From NCBI GenBank assembly GCA_016218725.1, contig JACRDB010000120.1:1-56251 (forward strand): a stretch of DNA of 56,251 nt, given 5' to 3'. The notes beneath the pieces are model-generated. The model saw only the letters and a program-made list of their open reading frames with translations, was not told the origin of the DNA and did not search any database. Made by a program: the position numbers and the translations under genes. Of this stretch, positions 24,351 to 32,557 are shown piece by piece; positions within the stretch are counted from its first letter, which is position 1; each line of letters begins with the position of its first letter. This DNA comes from Deltaproteobacteria bacterium (lineage in GTDB: Bacteria > Myxococcota_A > Polyangia > Polyangiales > Ga0077539).

Positions 24351-25808
24351 TCAGCGCACCAGATTCAACGCCCCTACGTCCTGCGTGACCCGGGCGGTGC
24401 CCTCGGCCAGGACCCTCACGGTCACCCCGTGGTCCGTCACGAAGGCCCCCGCCGGCCGGATGGTGGCCAGGGTCCCCTGGAGCCGCGTGCCGTCCCCGAA
24501 GTCCCGGGTGAGGGCCCTCTCGGCGCTGGAGCGCATCCGCTCGATGCGGTCCCGCAAGGGGAAGGTCGCCCGCCGGGCCAGGGCGTCCCGGAGCGAGCCC
24601 CGGAGGAACCACTCGCCCACCCGGGCCAGGACGCTCCGGGTCTCCAGGGTGAAGTCCAACTCCCGGACCACCATGGCCCCCTGGGCCGGGTCGTAGTCCG
24701 GCAGCCCCGCCATGTATACCGTGCCCGTCTCCTGCGAGGCCGGGCCCGACTCGAAGCGCACGTCCACCTCGAAGATCAGCGCCTGGCCGTTGCCCCTCAC
24801 CCGCACCCCGAGGACAAACACCTGGTGGCCGTCCAGGTCCAGGGTGCGATTCTGGAACTCCTGGGCCACCAGGGCCGTGAGCTCGGTAAAGCCCACGGCG
24901 GTGTCAAAGGTAAGCTGGAAGGGCCCCGGAGGCCCCGAGGGCCCCTCGGGGGAGAGCTCCGGCAGGCTCCGGGCGGCCACCACGGGGCGCGCCCCGGTGG
25001 TCACAAAGGGCCTGGCCGTCACCCCGACCTCGGTGGTCACCACCTCGGGACCGAGCACCAGGGCCCCGGCCTGCACCCCCTCAGGGTTGAGCGACAGCCA
25101 GAAGCCCTCCCCCAGGTCCACGGGCTCCTGGATGTTCCGCCAGAAGCGCTCCCCCCGGGGCCGCAGGTCCCCCCGAGAAGCGATGTCCGTGTCCAGCCGG
25201 GTGGTGGCCCGGGAGACCTCGGCGATCACCATTTGTGCAATAAAATCCGATACATCCAGATGAAACGCGGTGAGCTCGCAGCGGTCCTCCACGGCGGGAG
25301 GCAGCGCCCGGGTCTGGGACACGATCCGCCAGGAAGGGTCCAGGTGGAGGCTGGTGGCGGTGCGCACCCGCACCCTCCGGGGGCGCTCCCCCACCCCGCA
25401 GGACGCCACGGGCTGGCACCCGCTGGGGAGGAACGGCAGGGCGATGCCCAGGGGGTTCCCGAGGCAGGCCTCCGCGGAGAGCTCCAGGAGCGTCTCGGCG
25501 AGGAGCTCCGTCCCCTCGGCGCGGAACTGGAAGGGCCCTCGCTGCACGGTGTAGCGCACCCCCACGGGGGTGGGGCCGAGCATGCGGAACTGCCCTTGCG
25601 TATCAAAGCGTTGCGGCACCGTATCCTGGAGGGCCGCCAGGGTGCTCTGGACCTCGGCCGTCAGGGGCGCCCGGACCACGGATGGCCCAGGGGGCGGCAG
25701 CGGCGCTCCGGGTCCCTGGTCCGGGGGCCTCGGGATCTGGAGGGTATGGGCACAGGCCGGGAGGACTCCGGCCAGAAGAATCGCGCGGACCGAGGGGCTC
25801 ACGGGCAC
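24351..25808 (-). CDS. DUF4403-family lipoprotein
   Basis: A 485-residue lipoprotein read from a GTG at 25808, with a second GTG six bases on. The signal peptide is ILLAGVLPAC, with a lipobox-like PAC. The family is recognised from the repeated beta-rich segments and the C-terminal part VRELDFTLETRSVLARVGEWFL...RIERMRSSAERALTRDF. These proteins are predicted to be tubular lipid-binding-like domains anchored in the envelope. Their role is not well known. Here it is encoded within an exopolysaccharide export operon and may help assembly or transport. A short AT-rich patch with rare codons lies at 25232-25266 (residues reading HLDVSDFIAQM). Confidence 0.75.
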   Translation of the reverse strand: MPVSPSVRAILLAGVLPACAHTLQIPRPPDQGPGAPLPPPGPSVVRAPLTAEVQSTLAALQDTVPQRFDTQGQFRMLGPTPVGVRYTVQRGPFQFRAEGTELLAETLLELSAEACLGNPLGIALPFLPSGCQPVASCGVGERPRRVRVRTATSLHLDPSWRIVSQTRALPPAVEDRCELTAFHLDVSDFIAQMVIAEVSRATTRLDTDIASRGDLRPRGERFWRNIQEPVDLGEGFWLSLNPEGVQAGALVLGPEVVTTEVGVTARPFVTTGARPVVAARSLPELSPEGPSGPPGPFQLTFDTAVGFTELTALVAQEFQNRTLDLDGHQVFVLGVRVRGNGQALIFEVDVRFESGPASQETGTVYMAGLPDYDPAQGAMVVRELDFTLETRSVLARVGEWFLRGSLRDALARRATFPLRDRIERMRSSAERALTRDFGDGTRLQGTLATIRPAGAFVTDHGVTVRVLAEGTARVTQDVGALNLVR

Positions 25809-25883
25809 AGTGTACCCTCGGGCCGGGGGGAGACGTTCCCCGGAGAGCGCCCGACAACCCTTTGGGGGACCCTCAGGGGCCCC

Positions 25884-26465
25884 TCAGGGAACGATGATGG
25901 TGTCGCCCGTGCGGAGGGTGAAGTTCATCTCCGTGCGGCCGTTGACGCACTCCGTGTAGGAGAACAGGAAGCGCTCCTCCTGGCCGTTGGGGGCCCGGCG
26001 CAGGATGATGATCCGGTCCATGTCCGCGGCGCGGGCGAAGCCCCCGGCGAGGGTCAGGGCCTGCATCACGGTGACCGGGACCCTGGACTCCACGTCCCCG
26101 GGGTGCGTGACCTTGCCCATCACGTACACCCGGTAGGAGTGCACCTCCTCGACGATGACCGACACCCGGGCGTCCTGGACGAACCTCCGGTAGCCCTCGG
26201 AGAGCTCCCGGGCCACCTCGGCCACGGTGCGCCCGGCGACGGTGACCTCGTTGACCAGGGACAGGGAGATGCGCCCGTCCGGCCGCACGGTGACGCGCCC
26301 GGAGAGGTCCGCGTTGCCGTAGACCGCCACGCGGATGATGTCCCCGGGGCCGATGCGGTACTCCTGCACCGTGGCTTCGATGGGTGGCCAGGGGCCCGGC
26401 AGCGGGCCGCGGCAGGCGGCGAGGGAGAGAAGAAGCGCGAGCGCGAGGGTCCTCGGGGGGCTCAT
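25884..26465 (-). CDS. Short polysaccharide export protein (OPX, Wza-related)
   Basis: A 193-residue lipoprotein. The ATG at 26465 begins the signal peptide that ends LLLSLAACRG (lipobox LAAC); the open frame extends seven codons upstream. The poly_export domain is seen in YRIGPGDIIRVAVYGNADLSG and VTVRPDGRISL, followed by an SLBB domain (YRVYVMGKVTHPGDVESR). It lacks the long C-terminal amphipathic helix with which Wza crosses the outer membrane, so it cannot form its own pore. In Myxococcus such short OPX proteins work with a separate beta-barrel. This operon encodes one at 28103-29689. Confidence 0.9.
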   Translation of the reverse strand: MSPPRTLALALLLSLAACRGPLPGPWPPIEATVQEYRIGPGDIIRVAVYGNADLSGRVTVRPDGRISLSLVNEVTVAGRTVAEVARELSEGYRRFVQDARVSVIVEEVHSYRVYVMGKVTHPGDVESRVPVTVMQALTLAGGFARAADMDRIIILRRAPNGQEERFLFSYTECVNGRTEMNFTLRTGDTIIVP

Positions 26466-26522
26466 GGCGGACGGGTATAGCCCCATCCCGCTTTCCGTTG
26501 CAACGGGTTTGCGCGCGGGGCC

Positions 26523-28106
26523 CTACCCGGCTCTTGCGCCAGGGGGCCCGGCACCCCCGGGCCGGGCGCCGAGGGGCATGTCCGCGTGGAGCTCGGGGAT
26601 GTACGGCAGCTCGGGGATCTCGCCCCAGCGCTGAAGGTCCGCCAGGTCGTACACCCGGGTGTCAATGAAGCCCGAGATGAGGCTGGTCCCGAGGCTCAGG
26701 AGGAGCACCACCAGAAAGACGATGCCGCCGAGCTTGGCCTTGCCCGGGGGCTCCGGGTCCAGGGGCCTGGTGGGCTGGTCAATGATCCGGATCTGCTCGC
26801 CGCCCTGGACCTCGATGCGGCGCACCTCGGCCTGGCGGTTGAGCACGAGCCTGCGCACGTCCTCCACCTGGTTGCGGGTGGTGGTGAGCTCCGCGGCGAG
26901 GCGGTCCCGACCGGCGCGCACCTCGTTGATGTTGGTGAGCCGGGGCTCCGTGGGCAGGGGCTGCTGGAGCGGCACGTTGGCCGGGGGCGGGGGGGCGCCC
27001 CGGTCCGCGGCCTCGCTCTCGGCGAGCTGCCTGCGCACGCTGCGCAGCTCCTCCTGGAGCGCGTTGATGCGCACCCGGGCCTCCTCGGGGGAGAGCCCCG
27101 CGGGCACCGACGGGGCGGACGAGCGGTACCGCGACTGCTCGATGTTGTAGTTGGTCTCCGCGGTCTGCAGGTCCCTCACGGCGCCCTGCATCTGCGGGTG
27201 ATCGGGCAGGATCCCGCGGCCCCGGAGGGTCTCCACGTTGCGCCGGGCCTCGTTCATCCGGGTGCGGGCGGTCTGGAGGCTCTCGGGCTCGTCGGGCCGC
27301 GAGGGCGACGGAGAGTTCGGGTTCTGGAGCTGCCGGATCTGCGACTCCATGGACGCCACCCGGCCCCGCAGGGAGCGCGTCTGCGCCGACGCGGGCGGCC
27401 CCGAGGGAACCACCGGGGCCTGCACGGCGCCGCCGGGGGCCGCCATCTCCTGCTGCCGGAGCCGGTCGATGAGGTCCTGGTTGGCGGTCACGAAGCGCTC
27501 GTAGGCCTGCTCCCTGGCGGTGAGCTCCACCTGGAGGCGCGTGAGCTGCTCCTCGGCCGCGTGGAGCTGGTTGCGGGCGTTGTCCAGCGCCGCCGCCGAG
27601 CGGGCCTCGCGGAACAGCCGGATCAGCCTGCTCACGGTGTTCTGGGCCAGCTCCGCGTTGGCGTAGGAGAAGCTCAGGTGCACCAGGTCGTTGTCCACCC
27701 GCTTGGCGAAGGCCCCCATGAAGATCTCGTCCACCAGCTTCTGGTTGGAGAGGTGGTTGGCCCCCTGGCGCTTGGTCGGGTAGAGGTTCAGCTCCTCGAT
27801 CACCTGCAGGAGGTTGGTCCTGGAGGTGTAGACCTGGTTGGTCTTCTGCTCGAGCTGCCGCTGGAGCTGCTCGCCCTCGGGCGAGGGCTCCCCCGGCGTG
27901 GCCTGGTAGATCCACTGGAAGGTGGCCTCGGACTTGTAGACCCTGGGGCGCGTGGCCACCCAGTAGGTCCCCGCGGTGAGGAGCACCACGAACAGCGCCG
28001 CGCCGCGCTTCCAGTAGCGCACGCCTCGCCGCGCGATGGCGAGGTAGTTCGCGAGCAGGTCCTTCATCGTGAGGACCTGCTCCTCCTGGTTGGCTCCCAT
28101 GCTCAT
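26523..28106 (-). CDS. Polysaccharide co-polymerase (Wzz/GumC-type chain-length protein)
   Basis: A 527-residue inner-membrane protein. The first membrane segment (LFVVLLTAGTYWVATRPRVYKSEATFQ, about 38-54) begins the Wzz domain. A long periplasmic coiled coil of about 400 residues follows. Near the end is the second membrane segment (GGIVFLVVLLLSLGTSLISGF), preceded by a proline-rich stretch (TRPLDPEPPGKAKLGG). No tyrosine-kinase (BY-kinase) domain is fused at the C terminus, so the kinase, if any, is elsewhere. It sets chain length and couples synthesis with export of a Wzx/Wzy-type polymer. The ATG overlaps the stop of the upstream beta-barrel gene in ATGA, showing translational coupling. 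Confidence 0.9.
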   Translation of the reverse strand: MSMGANQEEQVLTMKDLLANYLAIARRGVRYWKRGAALFVVLLTAGTYWVATRPRVYKSEATFQWIYQATPGEPSPEGEQLQRQLEQKTNQVYTSRTNLLQVIEELNLYPTKRQGANHLSNQKLVDEIFMGAFAKRVDNDLVHLSFSYANAELAQNTVSRLIRLFREARSAAALDNARNQLHAAEEQLTRLQVELTAREQAYERFVTANQDLIDRLRQQEMAAPGGAVQAPVVPSGPPASAQTRSLRGRVASMESQIRQLQNPNSPSPSRPDEPESLQTARTRMNEARRNVETLRGRGILPDHPQMQGAVRDLQTAETNYNIEQSRYRSSAPSVPAGLSPEEARVRINALQEELRSVRRQLAESEAADRGAPPPPANVPLQQPLPTEPRLTNINEVRAGRDRLAAELTTTRNQVEDVRRLVLNRQAEVRRIEVQGGEQIRIIDQPTRPLDPEPPGKAKLGGIVFLVVLLLSLGTSLISGFIDTRVYDLADLQRWGEIPELPYIPELHADMPLGARPGGAGPPGARAG

Positions 28107-29689
28107 CGGCTGCCTTCTCCCTGTGGTGGTGTGGTGGTGGGTGGAGTCTCGGTGCTTCCGTCCCCGCCCCCGGCGGGGGTGTCCGGCTCGTCCGTGGCCT
28201 CGGGCTGCGCGGCGTCCGTGGGACCCGCCTCGGCGGACAGCTCGAAGGGGTCGCTGATGGCCATGTCGTCCGCCGGGCCCGACGAGGCCCCCCCCGCCGT
28301 GGCCGCGGGGCGCTCCCGCTGCGCGCTGGAGCCCTGGAAGGCCCCCCGGGCGCCCTGCACCGCCCCGAGCTCCTCCAGCGGGAGGATCCCCTCCAGGGGC
28401 CCGTCCCCGGTGGCGAGCTGGAACTCCGCGCCCACCAGCACGAAATGTCGGATAATGTCGGGAAACAGCGACGCGACGAGCATCTGGTCCATGGCGTTGG
28501 ACATCGAGGGCTGGCCGAGATTGGACACCCGCTGGAAGAGAAAATCGTAGCGGGCGAAGAGGAACACCCTGCGGGACACGTTGATCCGGGTCCCGACGGA
28601 GTTGACGATATTCAGGTTCTGGGTGTCGTTGGTCTGGGTGGCGCTGCCCATGACGCCCAGGGAGGTGACCCCGAGGTCAAAGGTGCTGTCGAAGGTGAAG
28701 GCCAGGTCCTCCGAGGGGCGCCAGATGTACTGAAACGTGGCGGCGTTGACGTAGCCCGTGCCGCCGCCGATGACGGCGCTCCTTGGGCACTGGGCGCCGT
28801 TGGTGACGCGCACGCCGCAGCGGGCGCCGGCGACCAGGGCGAACTCCCTGCGGAAGGAGAACCCGAGGGCCATGTTGAGGTCGGGCAGGAGCTGCGTGAA
28901 CCCGACGTTGACGTAGGGCCCGAGCTGGAAGCGGTCGATGTTGTTCTGGTCCTGGATGGCGTCCAGGCCGGCGTTCACCTGGGTGATGGTGTTCTCGCTC
29001 CAGCTCCGGTTCCACCCGAGGATGCCGGTGAGCCTGGCGACCCAGTCCGGGAAGCCGTCCACGAGGAAGTACTCCACGCGCCCGGCGGCGGAGCCCAGGT
29101 CCTTGTCCGACAGCTCCTGGGTGACCCCCGGCTGGGCGAAGAAGGTCAGGGCGTTGTTCCGGGCCTGCTGCGGCGGGATGTCGATGGCGTAGCGCCCGGT
29201 GGAGCCGCCCTCCAGGGTGCCGCGGGTGCGGTCGCCGAAGGCCCGGGCGAGCTCCAGCCTCCCGGTGTAGTCCGCGTAGACGCCCGGCAGGTAGGCCTGG
29301 TCCAGGTTGCCGCTGGTGCTCACGCCCCGGGACAGGAGCAGCGCCGAGCGCCCGAGGGAGTACGACACGTCGAGCCCGACGTTGGTGCCCTCCGCGGGGT
29401 TCCACACCAGGGCGTAGCGGGTGAGGTTCAGGTAGTCGCTGTCCCGGAACTGCCGCCCCTCGCCGCCGGTGTACAGAAACTCGAAGCGGGTGCGCAGGAT
29501 CTGTTGGAGCGTCTCGGTCTGGTGCCCGAGCTGGAAGTCCAGCGCCGTGCGCACCACGGCCCCGTCGCCGTAGGTGAGGGTCCTCGGGTTGAGCACCGTG
29601 GAGTCGTACCCTGCGGAGGTCTCCAGCCCCGCGGCCGCGGCGAGCTGCATGGGAGCCGCGACCACCAACGCCAGTGCTGCAATGCCCAT
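28103..29689 (-). CDS. Outer-membrane beta-barrel of a polysaccharide export system
   Basis: A 528-residue protein with a signal peptide (GIAALALVVAAPMQLAAAAG). Many amphipathic strands follow with alternating polar and hydrophobic residues and aromatic girdles (TLQQILRTRFEFLYTGG, YALVWNPAEGTNVGLDVSYSL). The last 80 or so residues are a Pro/Ala/Glu-rich tail after a barrel-like end (FVLVGAEFQLA). It is the first gene of a minus-strand operon with PCP and short OPX genes. This matches the WzpX/EpsX-type barrel plus short OPX described in Myxococcus. It probably forms the outer-membrane pore that the short OPX protein lacks. The barrel assignment comes from sequence pattern and context, not from recognised homology. 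Confidence 0.8.
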   Translation of the reverse strand: MGIAALALVVAAPMQLAAAAGLETSAGYDSTVLNPRTLTYGDGAVVRTALDFQLGHQTETLQQILRTRFEFLYTGGEGRQFRDSDYLNLTRYALVWNPAEGTNVGLDVSYSLGRSALLLSRGVSTSGNLDQAYLPGVYADYTGRLELARAFGDRTRGTLEGGSTGRYAIDIPPQQARNNALTFFAQPGVTQELSDKDLGSAAGRVEYFLVDGFPDWVARLTGILGWNRSWSENTITQVNAGLDAIQDQNNIDRFQLGPYVNVGFTQLLPDLNMALGFSFRREFALVAGARCGVRVTNGAQCPRSAVIGGGTGYVNAATFQYIWRPSEDLAFTFDSTFDLGVTSLGVMGSATQTNDTQNLNIVNSVGTRINVSRRVFLFARYDFLFQRVSNLGQPSMSNAMDQMLVASLFPDIIRHFVLVGAEFQLATGDGPLEGILPLEELGAVQGARGAFQGSSAQRERPAATAGGASSGPADDMAISDPFELSAEAGPTDAAQPEATDEPDTPAGGGDGSTETPPTTTPPQGEGSR

Positions 29690-29794
29690 TCCCGAGAGTT
29701 CCTCGTGCCCAGGGACCGCCCCTGCCGTTCCGATATGGCATGATGCCCTCCGGCTGTCGAGGGCTGAGCTACGGCCCCGTAGGAGCGTCCCGGG
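29690..29794. promoter_or_regulatory. Divergent promoter region of the two polysaccharide gene groups
   Basis: This 105-bp gap separates the leftward export operon from the rightward SGNH, glycosyltransferase and acyltransferase genes. It contains AGGAG (29781-29785), the ribosome-binding site of the rightward gene. No clear promoter boxes were identified. Confidence 0.4.
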
Positions 29795-30694
29795 ATGAAA
29801 AGGGTGTTGTACGGCGCCGCGGCCCTGGCGCTAATCGGGTCCGTAGGGATGGGGGCCCGCAGCGCCCTCGGGTGGCGCGCGGAGGCCCGCGCCTGGCGCG
29901 CCCGCGCCGAGGAGCTCCTTCGTAACCCCGCCGGGAGGGACCGCTACCAGCGGGACAACCGAAGGGTCCGCGAGGAGGGCCACCGGGAGCACCGCACGGT
30001 GTTCCTGGGCGCGGAGCTCACCCGCTCGTTGCCTCTGGGTCAGGCCTTCCCGGGGCGGCCCTTTGTCAACCGGGGCCTGGAGGAGGAGCTCGCCTGGCAG
30101 GCCCTGCTCCGGGTGGACCCGGACGCCCTGGACCTGGACCCCGAGGGGGTGGTGTTGGAGCTCTCGGCCCGGAACTTCACCGACGGGGCGCCCCCGCTGG
30201 AGGAGACCGAGCACTACGTCGCCGCGCTGGCCGAGCGCTGCCGGGCGCGCAACGTCAAGGCCGTGCTGGTCACCGCCGCGCCGGTCTCCCGCGCCTGGGA
30301 CGCCCTCCACGGCGGCGGGGTCACCGACCGCCTGACCCGGTACAACAACTGGGTCCGAGAGCAGGCCCGCGCCCACCAGGACCTCCTGGTAGACCTGGCC
30401 GCCGCCCTCTCGGACGACGAGGGCTACCTCCCGGACGCCCTCTCTGGCCCCGGGCTCCTGCCCAACGACGCAGGCCAGCAGCGCGTGCTCGCGGTGCTCC
30501 GGGCCGCGCTCCTGGAGGGCCGGGGCCAACCCCCCCTGCCCGTGGTGAACCCCCCCGCACCGGAAGTCCACGGGGCCCCACCCGTGGACGGTCAAGCGCC
30601 TCCAGCGCCCTCCATTGCCCTACCGGCCCCTACACCCACGGCGGAGCCCCTACCTTCACCTACGGCACCGGACGAAGAGCCCAAGGATCGGTAG
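29795..30694 (+). CDS. SGNH/GDSL-hydrolase-like protein lacking the catalytic residues
   Basis: A 299-residue protein with an N-terminal membrane anchor or signal (LYGAAALALIGSVGMGARSAL). The SGNH order is recognisable, but block I reads VFLGAELT, with Ala73-Glu74 in place of Asp-Ser. Block III is ELSARNF rather than GxND. Block V reads GLLPNDAGQ, with no His. The C-terminal 50 residues are a Pro/Ala-rich tail. It is therefore probably a catalytically dead relative that binds polymer or acts as a scaffold, near a glycosyltransferase and an acyltransferase gene. It might also be an acyltransferase-associated AlgX/AlgJ-like protein with other residues. The fold call rests on pattern only. Confidence 0.55.
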   Translation: MKRVLYGAAALALIGSVGMGARSALGWRAEARAWRARAEELLRNPAGRDRYQRDNRRVREEGHREHRTVFLGAELTRSLPLGQAFPGRPFVNRGLEEELAWQALLRVDPDALDLDPEGVVLELSARNFTDGAPPLEETEHYVAALAERCRARNVKAVLVTAAPVSRAWDALHGGGVTDRLTRYNNWVREQARAHQDLLVDLAAALSDDEGYLPDALSGPGLLPNDAGQQRVLAVLRAALLEGRGQPPLPVVNPPAPEVHGAPPVDGQAPPAPSIALPAPTPTAEPLPSPTAPDEEPKDR

Positions 30695-30739
30695 CCCTTG
30701 CGTGGCGGGGCCGCGGTGGTGTTGCATCGCAGCCGCGCG

Positions 30740-31918
30740 ATGAGCACCCTGGAGGTATTGTCCATTCTCGACGCGCCGGTGGTCACGGGGCCGGCGCGGG
30801 GGCTGATTCACCTCGGGCGATACCTCCCTGCGGGGGTGCACCTGAACGTGGCGCTCTTCCACGCGCCGGACCGCCCGCCGCTTCCCCGGCTGGACGAGAT
30901 GGCCCGGGGGCGCATGACGCTCCTGGAGCTGCCCGAGAAGGGGGCGTTTGACCCGTTCATCCTCAAGAGGGCGCTGGAGCTCGCCCGGAGGGTGGGCGTG
31001 GGGCTGGTGCAGAGCCACGCTTACAAGTCCCACGTGATCGCGGCGTTCCTGCGCAAGGCGATGGGCATCCCGTGGCTGGGGCACCACCACGGTTGGACCG
31101 CGGAGAACGCCAAGGTAAAGCTCTACCACCAGGTGGACTCGCTCACGCTCCCGCGGGCGGAGAAGGTGGTGGCCGTCGCGGACAGCGCGAGGAAGATCGC
31201 CCAGAGCGCCGGGGTGGCGCCCGAGAGGCTGGTGCTGATCCCCAACGCGGTGGACCTTGAAGACCTGCAGACGGAGCACACCCGGGAGAGCGCCCGGGCG
31301 CACTTCAAGCTGGAGGAGGGAGTGACCTACGGCTGCGCCATCGGGAGGCTCTCCCACGAGAAGGGCCAGGACGTGCTGGTGCGCGCGGTGGGCAGGCTCC
31401 AGGCCCAGGGCGTGAAGGACTTCGGCGTGCTCCTGGCGGGGGACGGGCCCGAGAGGGCCAACCTGGAGGCCCTGGTGGACTCCCTGGGAGTGAAAGACCG
31501 GGTGCGCTTCCTCGGGCACCAGAAGCAGGTGGCGGCGGTGTACCGCGCGAGCGATTTCATGGTGCTGCCGTCGCGCTCCGAGGCCATGCCCAACGTGCTC
31601 CTGGAGGCCATGGCCCTCGGGGTGCCGTCGGTGGCCACGCGCGTGGGCGGCGTGCCCGAGGTGGCCGACGACGGGACCACCGCGTGGATCGTTCCGTCGG
31701 AGGACCCCCCGGCGCTGGCCGAGGCCATGGCCCAGTGCCTCCGGGACGCCACCGAGCGGGCCCAGCGGGCCCAGCGGGCGCGCGCCGTGGTGGCCGCCCA
31801 GCACGACCCGCGGCGGCGGGCGCAGCGCTACGTGGAGGTGTACGAGTCCCTCCTGGGGCGGTCCCTGGGGCCCCCCAAGGACGACGCGAGGGAGCCCTCG
31901 AAGGGCGCGAAGGAGTAA
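30740..31918 (+). CDS. GT4-family glycosyltransferase
   Basis: A 392-residue GT-B fold enzyme starting at the ATG at 30740; a TTG at 30698 in frame is less likely. The N-terminal acceptor half contains GLVQSHAYKSHVIAAFLRKA and PWLGHHHGW. The C-terminal donor half has RLSHEKGQDVLVRAV, LLAGDGPERANLEALV, VRFLGHQKQVAAVYRASDFMVLPSRSEAMPNVLLEAMALG and VGGVPEVADDG, which together form the retaining GT4 signature (with the EAMPNVLLEAMA acidic motif). It would add a sugar in building the polysaccharide exported by the divergent operon. The donor sugar cannot be inferred. The hexapeptide acyltransferase gene starts six bases after its stop. Confidence 0.92.
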   Translation: MSTLEVLSILDAPVVTGPARGLIHLGRYLPAGVHLNVALFHAPDRPPLPRLDEMARGRMTLLELPEKGAFDPFILKRALELARRVGVGLVQSHAYKSHVIAAFLRKAMGIPWLGHHHGWTAENAKVKLYHQVDSLTLPRAEKVVAVADSARKIAQSAGVAPERLVLIPNAVDLEDLQTEHTRESARAHFKLEEGVTYGCAIGRLSHEKGQDVLVRAVGRLQAQGVKDFGVLLAGDGPERANLEALVDSLGVKDRVRFLGHQKQVAAVYRASDFMVLPSRSEAMPNVLLEAMALGVPSVATRVGGVPEVADDGTTAWIVPSEDPPALAEAMAQCLRDATERAQRAQRARAVVAAQHDPRRRAQRYVEVYESLLGRSLGPPKDDAREPSKGAKE

Positions 31919-31924
31919 CACCCG

Positions 31925-32548
31925 ATGAATCCCAGAGGACTGGCGAAGGCCCTCGTGAGGGCCGTGGCTTCGGGCACCGTGGCGCCGCTGGTGGCGGCGT
32001 ACCGGCTGGAGCTGGCGGTGTCGCCCGGGGACCGTCGGGACCCGGTGTTCCAGTCGTACTCGCAGGCCCTGGGGCTGGTGCCCGGGCTCACGGGGCAGTT
32101 CCTCCGGCGGGCGTTCTACGGCGCGGTGCTCACCCGCTGTGACCCGGCCTCGCTCATCAACTGGGGCACGGTGTTCTCCTCCGCGGACGTGACCATCTCC
32201 GAGGGGGTGTACATCGGCGCCCGGTGCATGATCGGGCGGGCGGTGCTGGAGCCCCACGTCACCATCGGGTCCAACGTGGACATCCTCTCGGGGAAGAACC
32301 AGCACAACTTCGAGGACCCCGACAAGCCCTTGCAGCAGCAGGGCGGGCGCTTCGAGCGGGTGCGCATCGGGACCAACTCGTGGCTGGGCAACGGGTCCAT
32401 CGTCCTGGCGGACGTGGGCGCCCGCTGCGTGGTGGCCGCGGGGGCCGTGGTGGTGAACGACCTCCCGGACGACGTGATCGTGGGCGGCAACCCCGCCCGG
32501 GTGCTCAAGCGCCGGGACCCGGCCACGGGGCAGTGGGTCAAGCCCTGA
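31925..32548 (+). CDS. Left-handed beta-helix (hexapeptide) acyltransferase
   Basis: A 207-residue protein. The last two-thirds show the hexapeptide repeat pattern, with hydrophobic residues every six positions (VTISEGVYIGARCMIGRAVLEPHVTIGSNVDILSG; RIGTNSWLGNGSIVLADVGARCVVAAGAVVV). An insertion carries GKNQHNFEDPD, where the catalytic His of the family would lie, and the end is VIVGGNPARVLKRR. Such enzymes acetylate sugars or amino acids of capsule and O-antigen precursors. It follows a GT4 gene by six bases and ends nine bases from the opposing BipA gene. Confidence 0.88.
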   Translation: MNPRGLAKALVRAVASGTVAPLVAAYRLELAVSPGDRRDPVFQSYSQALGLVPGLTGQFLRRAFYGAVLTRCDPASLINWGTVFSSADVTISEGVYIGARCMIGRAVLEPHVTIGSNVDILSGKNQHNFEDPDKPLQQQGGRFERVRIGTNSWLGNGSIVLADVGARCVVAAGAVVVNDLPDDVIVGGNPARVLKRRDPATGQWVKP

Positions 32549-32557
32549 GAGGCGATT

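Noticed and set aside
22173..26480. A 1,435-codon plus-strand open frame
   Set aside because: It is antisense to the polysaccharide operon, with repeats of Gly/Arg/His only. The minus-strand genes carry clear motifs.
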